9,724 nucleotides of DNA from positions 1 through 9,724 of the forward strand of contig JAQTRJ010000054.1 in assembly GCA_028711875.1 (NCBI GenBank). Direction: 5' to 3'. Position 1 is the stretch's first letter, and every line of letters begins with the position of its first letter. Under the pieces are notes generated by a model. That model was not told the DNA's origin. It worked only from the letters and a program-made list of their open reading frames with translations, and made no database searches. Source of the DNA: a bacterium (GTDB lineage: Bacteria > Electryoneota > RPQS01). Below are positions 1-7,053 of the stretch, piece by piece. Position numbers and translations under genes: made by a program.

Positions 1-429
1 ATCTATTTCTGGGCGAGTCTGGCCGAGGTGAATCGGACACCGTTCGATATTCCCGAGGCGGAATCGGAGCTGGTGGCGGGGTATCACGTCGAATATTCCG
101 GGATGCGGTTCGCGATCTTTTTCCTCGGCGAATACGCGAACATGTTCGTGGTTTCGGCGGTAGTCACGGCGGCGTTCCTCGGCGGATGGTACGCGCCGTT
201 TTCGTTCCTGGATATTTCGCCCGAGACGAGTGTGCTCGGGCATTCGATCGTGGGGGCGGCGTGGTTTATCGCCAAGGCCATGACGCTGGTGCTGGTGCAG
301 ATGTGGCTGCGCTGGACGCTGCCGCGTCTGCGAGTGGATCAACTGATGCATATTTGCTGGAAGGTCTTCCTTCCGTTTTCATTCGCTAACGTGCTGCTGG
401 TTTCGCTGTGGATCGCGCTGACGAGATGA
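1..429 (+). CDS. nuoH: NADH-quinone oxidoreductase subunit H, C-terminal part (5' truncated by window edge)
   Basis: Frame 1 is open from the first base to TGA at 427-429, giving the last 142 residues; the start lies outside the window. NuoH sits at the junction of the membrane and peripheral arms of complex I and helps form the quinone-binding chamber. The fragment carries the most conserved NuoH signature: [16 protein letters not shown] at about residues 9-24, then [13 protein letters not shown] and FFLGEYANM. The acidic residues of this cytoplasmic loop are implicated in coupling quinone chemistry to proton pumping (family knowledge). About three hydrophobic segments follow, with the typical [15 protein letters not shown] and [11 protein letters not shown] motifs near the C-terminus. 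nuoI follows after 18 nt in the same frame. Identification is secure. Confidence 0.97.
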   Translation: MYFWASLAEVNRTPFDIPEAESELVAGYHVEYSGMRFAIFFLGEYANMFVVSAVVTAAFLGGWYAPFSFLDISPETSVLGHSIVGAAWFIAKAMTLVLVQMWLRWTLPRLRVDQLMHICWKVFLPFSFANVLLVSLWIALTR

Positions 430-447
430 CAGGACCCGATACCGCGC

Positions 448-999
448 ATGGGTAGATATTTTCGCGATCTGTGGATAGGAATCGTCACCGTTCTGCAAGG
501 AATGCGGGTGACGTTTGGTCATCTCTTCAATCGCCGGATCACGGTGCAATATCCGCGCGAGACGGTGCCGATGTATCCGCGGACGCGGGTTACGCTGGTG
601 AACAACGCCAAGGATTGCGGATTCTGTTTGTCGTGCAAGCGCGCATGCCCGGTCAATATTTTCACGATTGTGGGAGCGCGCGCGGAGCCGGACGAAGACT
701 TGGGCATTCTGCCTGACGGCAAGCCCAAGAAGATGCACATCCTCGAGTTCAAGATTGACATGTCGAAGTGCGTGTACTGCGGATTGTGCGTGGACGCCTG
801 CGATACGCAATCGCTACACTGGGAGTTGCCGCAGGAGCCGTCGGTTTTTCGCCGGCAAGAACTGCACAAGGATTTTTCCGACATGAGCGAAGAGGACAAG
901 GCGCGGGTGCGAGCGCGCGAAGAGCAGAAGAAGAAGGACAGGGCGGCACAGGCCGCCGCCAAAGCCGCACCGCCCAAAGGCGACACTCCGGTCGAGTAG
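448..999 (+). CDS. nuoI: NADH-quinone oxidoreductase subunit I, 8Fe ferredoxin-type
   Basis: This 183-residue protein carries the N6a and N6b 4Fe-4S clusters that pass electrons towards cluster N2 and quinone at the base of the complex I peripheral arm. Two cysteine motifs are visible: C57, C60, C63, C67 (CGFCLSCKRACP) and C108, C111, C114, C118 (CVYCGLCVDACD). The N-terminus has the usual amphipathic membrane-contact region ending in ITVQYPRE. The second motif has Asp119 where ferredoxin-type motifs normally have Pro after the fourth Cys. After about residue 145 there is a Lys/Glu/Ala-rich, probably disordered tail ending PPKGDTPVE. ATG 448 is chosen because it gives the standard N-terminus; an AGGA at 431-434 is rather far away (13 nt). 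The gene lies between nuoH and nuoJ. Confidence 0.96.
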   Translation: MGRYFRDLWIGIVTVLQGMRVTFGHLFNRRITVQYPRETVPMYPRTRVTLVNNAKDCGFCLSCKRACPVNIFTIVGARAEPDEDLGILPDGKPKKMHILEFKIDMSKCVYCGLCVDACDTQSLHWELPQEPSVFRRQELHKDFSDMSEEDKARVRAREEQKKKDRAAQAAAKAAPPKGDTPVE

Positions 1000-1014
1000 A
1001 ATCACGAACCATTC

Positions 1015-1521
1015 ATGGAACTGCTTCGTCACATCATCTTTTGGCTGTTCGCTGTTCTCACGGTAGGATCAGCCGTGGTCGTGGTTTTTCATCCGCGGGT
1101 GATCTACAGCGCGTTCGCACTCCTGTTCACGTTTTTCGGCGTGGCCGGCTTGTATGTTTTTCTGTCCGCAGATTTCCTCGCGGCGGCGCAAATTTTAATT
1201 TACGTGGGCGGGATCCTCACTCTGATTATTTTCGGAGTGTTTCTAACGGCGAAAATCACCACGCTGGACATCCCCCATCAGACGCACCAGAGATACGTGG
1301 CTCTTGTTCCGATCGTGATGATCGCGGCGGGATTATTCACCGTGGTCAAGAACACGGTCTGGCCGACCGCCCCCCTCCCGCACCACCCCACCACCCAAGT
1401 CATCGGCGAGCTGCTGCTCACGAAGTATCTTGTGCCGTTCGAACTGGCAAGCATTCTGCTTCTGGCGGCGCTGATCGGAGCGATGCGGCTGGCACGTTAT
1501 TACCGGAAGCGGGAGGATTGA
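1015..1521 (+). CDS. nuoJ: NADH-quinone oxidoreductase subunit J
   Basis: The 168-residue hydrophobic protein has about five membrane segments. NuoJ is a small membrane-arm subunit beside NuoK and NuoH, and its third helix changes shape during turnover (family knowledge). Diagnostic motifs are SADFLAAAQILIYVGGI (about residues 51-67), which is the conserved TM3 region, and PFELASILLLAALIGA (about 141-156) near the C-terminus. The loop between them has a Pro/His-rich stretch, PLPHHPTT. ATG 1015 gives a normal N-terminus, but no clear Shine-Dalgarno sequence precedes it, so translation may depend on coupling to nuoI, which ends 15 nt upstream. Its TGA (1519-1521) shares one base with the nuoK ATG, a standard coupled junction. 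Confidence 0.95.
   Translation: MELLRHIIFWLFAVLTVGSAVVVVFHPRVIYSAFALLFTFFGVAGLYVFLSADFLAAAQILIYVGGILTLIIFGVFLTAKITTLDIPHQTHQRYVALVPIVMIAAGLFTVVKNTVWPTAPLPHHPTTQVIGELLLTKYLVPFELASILLLAALIGAMRLARYYRKRED
1511..1517 (+). promoter_or_regulatory. ribosome binding site of nuoK
   Basis: GGGAGGA lies at the end of nuoJ, 3-4 nt before the ATG at 1521. It supports 1521 as the nuoK start, although the same frame is open far upstream. Confidence 0.7.
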
Positions 1522-1826
1522 TGAACTCGCTGCTGGTCTATCTGACGATTTCCATCGTGCTTTTCGTGCTCGGACTGCTGGCGATGATGACGCGGAAGAA
1601 TGCCGTTTCCGTGCTCATGGGAATCGAGCTGATCCTGAATTCGGCGGGATTGAATTTCGTCGCTTTCAGTCGCTTTTCGACGGGCAATCTGAACGGACAA
1701 ACGGCGGCCGTATTCGTGATTATCGTGGCAGCGGCGGAGGCGGCTGTGGCTCTGGCGATCTTCCTGAATCTCTACCGGCTCAAGGCCACAGCCGAGGTCG
1801 ATCAAGCGGATGAGCTTCGCGGGTAG
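1521..1826 (+). CDS. nuoK: NADH-quinone oxidoreductase subunit K
   Basis: This 101-residue protein with three membrane helices is an MrpC-like subunit contributing to the proton path next to NuoJ and NuoN. The start MNSLLVYLTISIVLF, the length and the motifs match the family (E. coli NuoK is about 100 residues). The two conserved membrane glutamates are present: Glu36 in GIELILNSAGLN and Glu73 in VAAAEAAVALAI. The frame stays open back to 768 inside nuoI and nuoJ, but that extension is an out-of-frame shadow; ATG 1521 has a good ribosome binding site and overlaps the nuoJ stop by one base. The C-terminus has a short acidic tail. nuoL begins 9 nt downstream. Confidence 0.96.
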   Translation: MNSLLVYLTISIVLFVLGLLAMMTRKNAVSVLMGIELILNSAGLNFVAFSRFSTGNLNGQTAAVFVIIVAAAEAAVALAIFLNLYRLKATAEVDQADELRG

Positions 1827-1835
1827 ACAGAAACC

Positions 1836-3935
1836 ATGACTGAACCGGCGCTCTATATTCTGCTCGCTCCGCTGGCCGCATTTGCGGTGATGATTTTCTT
1901 CGGAAAGAAACTGCCGCGCGGCGGTGATTGGGTCAGTTTGTTCGCGATCTGGAGCGGGCTGGCCGTTTCCCTCTATTTACTCGCGCAGGTGCTATTCGCT
2001 TACGATCCGGACTTCTGCGAGACGCGATCCATCGAGTGGTTGGTATGGGGGGATTTCCGGCTCGCGGCGGGAATGCTGATTGACAACATGACCGTGGTGA
2101 TGCTGGTGGTGGTGACTCTGGTGTCGGCGGTTGTGCATTTATACAGCGTGGGCTACATGCGCGGCGATCCGCGCTACACGCTCTTTTTCGCATATCTATC
2201 TTTTTTCTCATTCAGCATGCTGGGATTGGTGCTGGCTGAGAATCTGATCCTGATTTACGCGTTTTGGGAACTGGTCGGCTTGTCGAGCTATTTGCTGATT
2301 GGTTTCTGGTATGAAAAGGACTCAGCGGCCAATGCAGGGAAGAAAGCGTTCATCACCAACCGAGTCGGCGACGCGGGGATGCTGATTGGTATTCTTCTGG
2401 TCTTGAGTTCGCTGGGAACCGTAAGTCTTCATGGAATCGCCGATGGCGTCGCAGCAGGGAAGCTCGGCGGCGGATTATTGACGGCGGTGGGGATTTGTCT
2501 GTTCATGGGGGCTGTGGGGAAATCGGCGCAGTTTCCGCTCCACGTCTGGCTGCCTGATGCCATGGAAGGTCCGACGCCGGTTTCCGCCTTGATTCACGCG
2601 GCGACAATGGTGGCGGCGGGTGTGTATCTGGTGGCGCGTCTGTTCGTGATCCTCTCGTTCGACGCGTCGGTGGTGATCGCCTACGTGGGCGGATTTACGG
2701 CACTGTTTGCCGCGACCATTGCCGTTGCTCAGAATGATATCAAGCGCGTGCTGGCATATTCGACGCTCTCGCAGCTTGGATACATGGTCATGGCGCTGGG
2801 AGCGGGAGCCTATACGGCGGGCTTCTTTCATCTGGTCACGCACGCCATGTTTAAGGCATGCTTGTTTCTCGGATCCGGGTCGGTGATTCACGCGATGCAT
2901 CATGCGCTGCAACACACGGGAAGCCACGCCGATGCACAAGATTTGCGAAATATGGGCGGACTACGCAGAAAGATGCCGCTCACATTTTGGACGTTTTTGA
3001 TTTCCACCCTTGCATTATGCGGTGTTCCGCTGATGTCGGGATTCCTCTCGAAGGATTCGATTCTAGCCGGAACGCTGGCATTTGCATCGGAGCATCCGGC
3101 ACATTGGCTGCTGCCCGTGTTCGGTTTCGCGGCGGCGGCGCTCACGGCGTTTTATATGTTCCGATTGGTTTATCTCGCCTTCAGCGGAACATTCCGAATG
3201 GGTGCGGACGCGGAGCGGCATCTGCACGAATCGCCGTCGGTGATGATCGTTCCGCTGGTGATCCTTTCGACGCTCTGTTTCTTCGGATTCTACACGCTCC
3301 CAGCTTTTAATCCGACGACGCCGGAGGGCGGCTGGTTCGCACACCTCCTCCCCACTCCAGCGCGCGCTTATGGGGTCGCACATTACGCCGCTGATTTATC
3401 GCACGAAACCGTCGTGCCTGGCGAGGCGTTCGAGCAAGTTGCTCCGCACGCGGAACACTCCGCGCATGGATCGCACGCGATTCATACGATCGCCATGATG
3501 ATCTCGATCTTCGTGGCGGGTCTGGGAATTCTCATCGCCTCGATGGGTTACTACTGGAATCGAATTTCTCCCGCGCTTTGGCAGAGACGGCTGGGATTCG
3601 TCTACCGCGGAATGTACCGGAAATGGTGGATTGACGAAATCTACGACGTTACGGTGGTCTGGGGAACGCTGGGATTCACCCGCGTGCTCACATGGTTTGA
3701 TTTGCGCGTGATTGACGGACTGGTGGATGGTTCGGCGTGGCTGACTCGGCAGTGGTCGCGGCTCAGCGGCTGGTTCGATCTGCGGGGAGTGGATGGCTTC
3801 GTAAATTTCACGGCGTGGTTCGTGGGCATCTGGGGACGATTCGTCAGGCTGTTTCAGGGCGGACAACTCCAGCGCTATATTTTATACACTTTGGCGGGCG
3901 TGGGGCTCGTCCTGATTCTCAGCGTACTCCAATAG
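1836..3935 (+). CDS. nuoL: NADH-quinone oxidoreductase subunit L, antiporter-like proton pump
   Basis: This 699-residue protein is the distal proton-pumping subunit of complex I, related to MrpA-type antiporters. Core motifs are intact: WELVGLSSYLLIGFWYEK (Glu145), GAVGKSAQFPLHVWLPDAMEG (Lys229), SALIHAATMVAAGVYLVARL (His254), FHLVTHAMFKACLFL (His334, His338, Lys340) and PLMSGFLSKDSIL (Lys406). These correspond to the known proton-channel residues of E. coli NuoL. The protein is longer than the roughly 613-residue E. coli form. The extra length lies in a loop at about 495-550 that has regularly spaced histidines, and in a C-terminal section at 620-671 that contains two copies of a WFDLR..DG module before the final membrane helix. 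That section probably corresponds to the lateral helix which braces NuoM and NuoN. No clear Shine-Dalgarno sequence precedes ATG 1836. Confidence 0.97.
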   Translation: MTEPALYILLAPLAAFAVMIFFGKKLPRGGDWVSLFAIWSGLAVSLYLLAQVLFAYDPDFCETRSIEWLVWGDFRLAAGMLIDNMTVVMLVVVTLVSAVVHLYSVGYMRGDPRYTLFFAYLSFFSFSMLGLVLAENLILIYAFWELVGLSSYLLIGFWYEKDSAANAGKKAFITNRVGDAGMLIGILLVLSSLGTVSLHGIADGVAAGKLGGGLLTAVGICLFMGAVGKSAQFPLHVWLPDAMEGPTPVSALIHAATMVAAGVYLVARLFVILSFDASVVIAYVGGFTALFAATIAVAQNDIKRVLAYSTLSQLGYMVMALGAGAYTAGFFHLVTHAMFKACLFLGSGSVIHAMHHALQHTGSHADAQDLRNMGGLRRKMPLTFWTFLISTLALCGVPLMSGFLSKDSILAGTLAFASEHPAHWLLPVFGFAAAALTAFYMFRLVYLAFSGTFRMGADAERHLHESPSVMIVPLVILSTLCFFGFYTLPAFNPTTPEGGWFAHLLPTPARAYGVAHYAADLSHETVVPGEAFEQVAPHAEHSAHGSHAIHTIAMMISIFVAGLGILIASMGYYWNRISPALWQRRLGFVYRGMYRKWWIDEIYDVTVVWGTLGFTRVLTWFDLRVIDGLVDGSAWLTRQWSRLSGWFDLRGVDGFVNFTAWFVGIWGRFVRLFQGGQLQRYILYTLAGVGLVLILSVLQ
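3693..3848 (+). repeat. tandem 26-residue coding repeat in the NuoL C-terminus
   Basis: Two adjacent 78-nt units (3693-3770 and 3771-3848) encode residues 620-645 and 646-671. Both begin WFDLR, then have DG at the same offset, followed by V, AW, W and R in register; 12 of 26 residues match. The unit lies in the amphipathic lateral-helix region. Similar (I/V)DGxVN motifs occur in many NuoL proteins, so this may be an old helical duplication and not a recent one. Confidence 0.7.
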
Positions 3936-3999
3936 CTTAGATGACTCTCCGTCCATCATTCGATTCTCGAAACACTTCATTTGAAATACTCGTGGTAAC

Positions 4000-5517
4000 A
4001 TGGGTCCACTGACGCTGATTACTTTTCTGCCGGCGGCAGGCGCAGTGCTGGTTGCCTTTTTGCCGAAAGACAATCCTCGTCTCATACGCTGGACGAGCCT
4101 GACGTTTACCGCGGCTGTGCTGGTGATTGCCGCCGCGCTCTATCCGCAATTCCAAACAGGTCTTCCGGGAATCAACGACCCAACGTCGTTTCAGTTCAGC
4201 GAGAAGGCCAGTTGGATTCCCGCCTACGGCATTCACTATTACGTCGGTGTGGACGGCCTGTCCTTCCCGATGGTCTTACTGACGGCTTTGCTGTGTTTTC
4301 TCTGTATTCCGGCCTCGTGGGGGATCAGCCAGCACGTCAAGGGATACCATGCGCTGTTTCTGCTGCTCGAAACCGGGATGATGGGAGCGTTCGTATCGCT
4401 GGACTTCTTCCTGTTCTACGTGTTCTGGGAGGTCATGCTGCTGCCGATGTATTTTCTGATCGGCATCTGGGGCGGACCACGGCGCGTCTACGCAGCAATC
4501 AAGTTCTTTCTCTACACGCTGCTTGGCTCAGTGCTGATGCTGATCGTGCTGCTGGTGCTTTATTTTAACGTGCGCGATCCGCAAACCGGACAGCACACGT
4601 TCAACATGCTGCACATGATGAGTCAGGCCAATCATGGAGGGATTCTGGGAATCCACTCCGTGCGGGTGCTGCTGTTTTTCGGACTCTATGTGGGATTCGC
4701 GATCAAGGTCCCGGTATTCCCGTTCCATACATGGCTTCCTGACGCTCACGTGGAAGCGCCGACGGCGATTTCCGTGATTCTGGCGGGAGTGCTGCTCAAG
4801 ATGGGAACCTATGGTCTGCTGCGGATCAGCTATCCGATTCTCCCCGATGCGACGAGGCAATTCGCCTGGTTCCTGGCGCTGATGGGGACCATTAATATCG
4901 TATACGGCGCGCTGTGCGCCATGGCGCAGAAGGATTTGAAGAAACTGGTCGCGTACAGCTCGATTTCGCATATGGGTTATGTGCTGCTGGCCATGAGTTC
5001 CTTGACACCGGCGGGAATGAACGGCGCGGTGCTGCAGATGTTCAACCACGGAACGATCACGGCCATGCTGTTCCTTCTGGTAGGCGTGATTTACGATCGC
5101 GCCCACCACCGCGACATTGAAGGATTCGGCGGACTGGCAAACGTGATGCCGAAGTATCTCGGCGTGACGGCGATCGCATTCTTCGCATCCATGGGTCTGC
5201 CGGGACTATCGGGATTTATTTCCGAAGTGCTGTGCTTCATCGGGGCGTTTCCGATCTGGCAGACGTTCACAATTATCTCTATCTGCGGAATCATCATCAC
5301 GGCCGGCTATCTGCTATGGACGATACAGCGAATTTTCTTCGGTTCACAGAATCCGAAATATACGTCGCTGCCAGATATTAACGCGCGCGAGTTGTTCACG
5401 CTGATCCCGCTGGCGGTGATCGTGATTCTGCTTGGGATTTGGCCGCATCCGGTGCTGAACCTGATGAATACCTCCATGACCTATCTGGGCCGGCTCGTGA
5501 GCGGAGGATTGTTGTGA
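4000..5517 (+). CDS. nuoM: NADH-quinone oxidoreductase subunit M, antiporter-like proton pump
   Basis: This 505-residue polytopic protein is the middle of the three antiporter-like pumps of the membrane arm, with about 14 helices. Key residues are visible: Glu144 in LFYVFWEVMLLPMYFLIG, Lys236 in VGFAIKVPVFPFHTWLPDAH, Lys267 in GVLLKMGTYGLLR and Glu409 in GLSGFISEVL. NuoM ends its channel with Glu where NuoL and NuoN have Lys, and this separates it from its paralogues. The VEAPTAISVILAG signature also fits NuoM. An in-frame TGA at 3982 limits the start to ATG 4000 or later. The 64-nt gap after nuoL is the largest in the operon and shows no promoter, hairpin or clear ribosome binding site. The stop TGA overlaps the nuoN start by 4 nt. 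Confidence 0.97.
   Translation: MGPLTLITFLPAAGAVLVAFLPKDNPRLIRWTSLTFTAAVLVIAAALYPQFQTGLPGINDPTSFQFSEKASWIPAYGIHYYVGVDGLSFPMVLLTALLCFLCIPASWGISQHVKGYHALFLLLETGMMGAFVSLDFFLFYVFWEVMLLPMYFLIGIWGGPRRVYAAIKFFLYTLLGSVLMLIVLLVLYFNVRDPQTGQHTFNMLHMMSQANHGGILGIHSVRVLLFFGLYVGFAIKVPVFPFHTWLPDAHVEAPTAISVILAGVLLKMGTYGLLRISYPILPDATRQFAWFLALMGTINIVYGALCAMAQKDLKKLVAYSSISHMGYVLLAMSSLTPAGMNGAVLQMFNHGTITAMLFLLVGVIYDRAHHRDIEGFGGLANVMPKYLGVTAIAFFASMGLPGLSGFISEVLCFIGAFPIWQTFTIISICGIIITAGYLLWTIQRIFFGSQNPKYTSLPDINARELFTLIPLAVIVILLGIWPHPVLNLMNTSMTYLGRLVSGGLL
5503..5508 (+). promoter_or_regulatory. ribosome binding site deciding the nuoN start
   Basis: GGAGGA at the end of nuoM lies 5-6 nt before GTG 5514 and about 12 nt before ATG 5520. 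The spacing favours the GTG start, which overlaps the nuoM stop as GTGA. Confidence 0.65.
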
Positions 5518-6986
5518 GCATGGGCGGCGCGAACGTGGACCTGATACCCCTCCTTCCCGAAGTGATCTATGCGGGGGGATTTCTGGCGCTGATCGTTTTC
5601 GGTCTGTTCTTCCGGAAGAACCGTGGGACGATCACGGCGGTTTGCGGCTCGATTTTGCTCGTTGTGGTGGCAGTTTTGGCGGCGATCAGCGATATGAGTG
5701 TCGGGCTCTACTTATTTGGCTCCGTGGTTCAGGATGGCGCCACGGTTTTCTTTCGCATCCTCTTCAGCCTCGCTGCGATGATTTCCGCGGGGCTTCTGCT
5801 GTTTCGGTTCTCGCAGGATGCCGAGCCGTTTCTGTTGTTGCTGGCCAGCGTGATGGGGATGTTTTTACTCGCGGGAGCCGGAGACATCGTCACACTGTTC
5901 GTGGCGCTTGAAGTCGTGAGCATTCCATCCTACGTCTTGGCGGGATATAAGCGCAATGATGTTCGCTCAGGCGAAGCGGCGCTTAAATATGTGCTCTACG
6001 GCGCGCTGTCTTCGGGAATCATGCTCTTTGGATTCTCCTATCTCTACGGCCTTACCGGTGACACGTCGTTCGTCGGAATTTCCGCACAATTGTCTGCGAG
6101 AACGGCAAACGACATTGCGATGCTGGCGTCCCTCCTGCTCGTGCTGATCGGAATCGGATATAAGATCGCCATGGTGCCAGTGCACTTCTGGTGCCCCGAC
6201 GTCTATGAAGGATCGCCCACTGCAGTCACGGCGTTCTTCTCGGTCGCGCCGAAAGCGGCGGGGTTCGCTGCGCTTTATCGCTTGATGGTGGTTTTTCTTC
6301 CGCTGGAAACGCAGCACGGCGTGAGCGCAGTGCTGCTGTTCACGATCGCCTCGGCCGTCACAATGACCTTCGGCAATCTTGGAGCGATTTGGCAGACAAG
6401 TCTCAAGCGACTGCTGGCGTATTCCTCCATCGCGCACGCCGGATATATCCTGATGGGCTTCGCCGTTCTGGCGACTGATCCGTCACCGGATTTATATCGC
6501 GATGCGAGCACGGCGATCTTCTTCTATCTGGCAGTCTATTTATTCATGAATCTTGGCGCGTTTTTCGTGGTGGATTTCGTTGAGCGACGGCGTGGGGGAG
6601 AAACGTTTGAATACTTTCGTGGATTAGGAAAGACGGATACGATCCCCGCATTGCTGCTTGCGGTTTTTCTCTTCAGTCTGACGGGTCTGCCGCCGTTGGC
6701 CGGTTTCGTGGGGAAGTTTTTATTGTTTGCGGCGCTCGTGAAAGGAAAGATGTTCGGACTCGCGATCATCGGAATCGCCAATACGGTCATTTCGCTTTAT
6801 TACTATGTGCGCGTGATTCGGGAAATGTATCTCAACGATCCCGATCCCGAATTAGGGATCCGAATAGATTCCGGCGTGCGAATGACCAGATTGGCCGCGG
6901 TTCTGGCGCTGGTGACCGTTGTTCCGACGCTGGCGCTTGGTTTGTGGTGGGGGCCGCTGGCAAACTGGATCAACGCGCAATTTTAG
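5514..6986 (+). CDS. nuoN: NADH-quinone oxidoreductase subunit N, antiporter-like proton pump
   Basis: This roughly 490-residue membrane protein is the pump closest to NuoK in the membrane arm. Numbered from GTG 5514, the channel residues are Glu133 (VALEVVSIPSYVLAG), Lys217 (GIGYKIAMVPVHFW), Lys247 (FFSVAPKAAGFAAL) and Lys401 (GLPPLAGFVGKFLLFAAL); the first three fall at the same numbers as in E. coli NuoN. The DVYEGSPTAVTAF motif is also typical, preceded by Cys (FWCPD) where Thr or Ala is usual. The frame is open further upstream to 5439, but that would add about 25 residues lying inside nuoM and is rejected. ATG 5520 is a possible alternative start, two residues shorter. The stop is TAG at 6984-6986, and a terminator follows about 30 nt later, so this is the last gene of the operon. 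Confidence 0.96.
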   Translation: MSMGGANVDLIPLLPEVIYAGGFLALIVFGLFFRKNRGTITAVCGSILLVVVAVLAAISDMSVGLYLFGSVVQDGATVFFRILFSLAAMISAGLLLFRFSQDAEPFLLLLASVMGMFLLAGAGDIVTLFVALEVVSIPSYVLAGYKRNDVRSGEAALKYVLYGALSSGIMLFGFSYLYGLTGDTSFVGISAQLSARTANDIAMLASLLLVLIGIGYKIAMVPVHFWCPDVYEGSPTAVTAFFSVAPKAAGFAALYRLMVVFLPLETQHGVSAVLLFTIASAVTMTFGNLGAIWQTSLKRLLAYSSIAHAGYILMGFAVLATDPSPDLYRDASTAIFFYLAVYLFMNLGAFFVVDFVERRRGGETFEYFRGLGKTDTIPALLLAVFLFSLTGLPPLAGFVGKFLLFAALVKGKMFGLAIIGIANTVISLYYYVRVIREMYLNDPDPELGIRIDSGVRMTRLAAVLALVTVVPTLALGLWWGPLANWINAQF

Positions 6987-7016
6987 TGAATGGATTCGTG
7001 CGACAGGCCTTGCACG

Positions 7017-7052
7017 AAAAGGCGCCGGCACATTGTGTGCCGGCGCCTTTTT
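7017..7052. terminator. bidirectional rho-independent terminator between nuoN and selC
   Basis: A perfect 12-bp GC-rich stem (GGCGCCGGCACA at 7021-7032 paired with TGTGCCGGCGCC at 7036-7047) encloses a TTG loop. AAAA lies to the left and TTTTT to the right, so a U-tract follows the hairpin on either strand. It lies 30 nt past the nuoN stop on the + strand and 7 nt past the selC 3' end on the - strand, so it can end both convergent transcripts. Confidence 0.92.
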
Positions 7053-7053
7053 G

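Noticed and set aside
430..480. Possible SECIS element after the nuoH TGA
   Set aside because: Only a weak CGCG...CGCG pairing across a long loop is visible, without the expected stem and GU-bearing apical loop. Sec at the extreme C-terminus of NuoH has no precedent I know of.
768..1520. Open frame extending nuoK upstream to 768
   Set aside because: It overlaps nuoI and nuoJ, which are clearly conserved in other frames. The NuoK N-terminus starts at 1521 with a good ribosome binding site.
2475..2939. Long - strand open frames opposite nuoL (also 3396-3866) and opposite nuoM (4528-5109)
   Set aside because: They are His/Arg-rich mirror frames of GC-rich membrane-protein genes, without conserved motifs.
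3936..3999. Internal promoter or attenuator in the nuoL-nuoM gap
   Set aside because: No credible -35/-10 pair or stable hairpin could be found in these 64 nt.
5439..5513. Upstream ATG giving a longer nuoN
   Set aside because: The added residues are read from within nuoM, do not resemble NuoN, and the site at 5503-5508 fits GTG 5514.
6843..6860. GATCCC/GGGATC inverted repeat with a 6-nt loop
   Set aside because: It lies within the conserved nuoN coding sequence (DPDPELGI) and has no T-run. Probably a chance palindrome.
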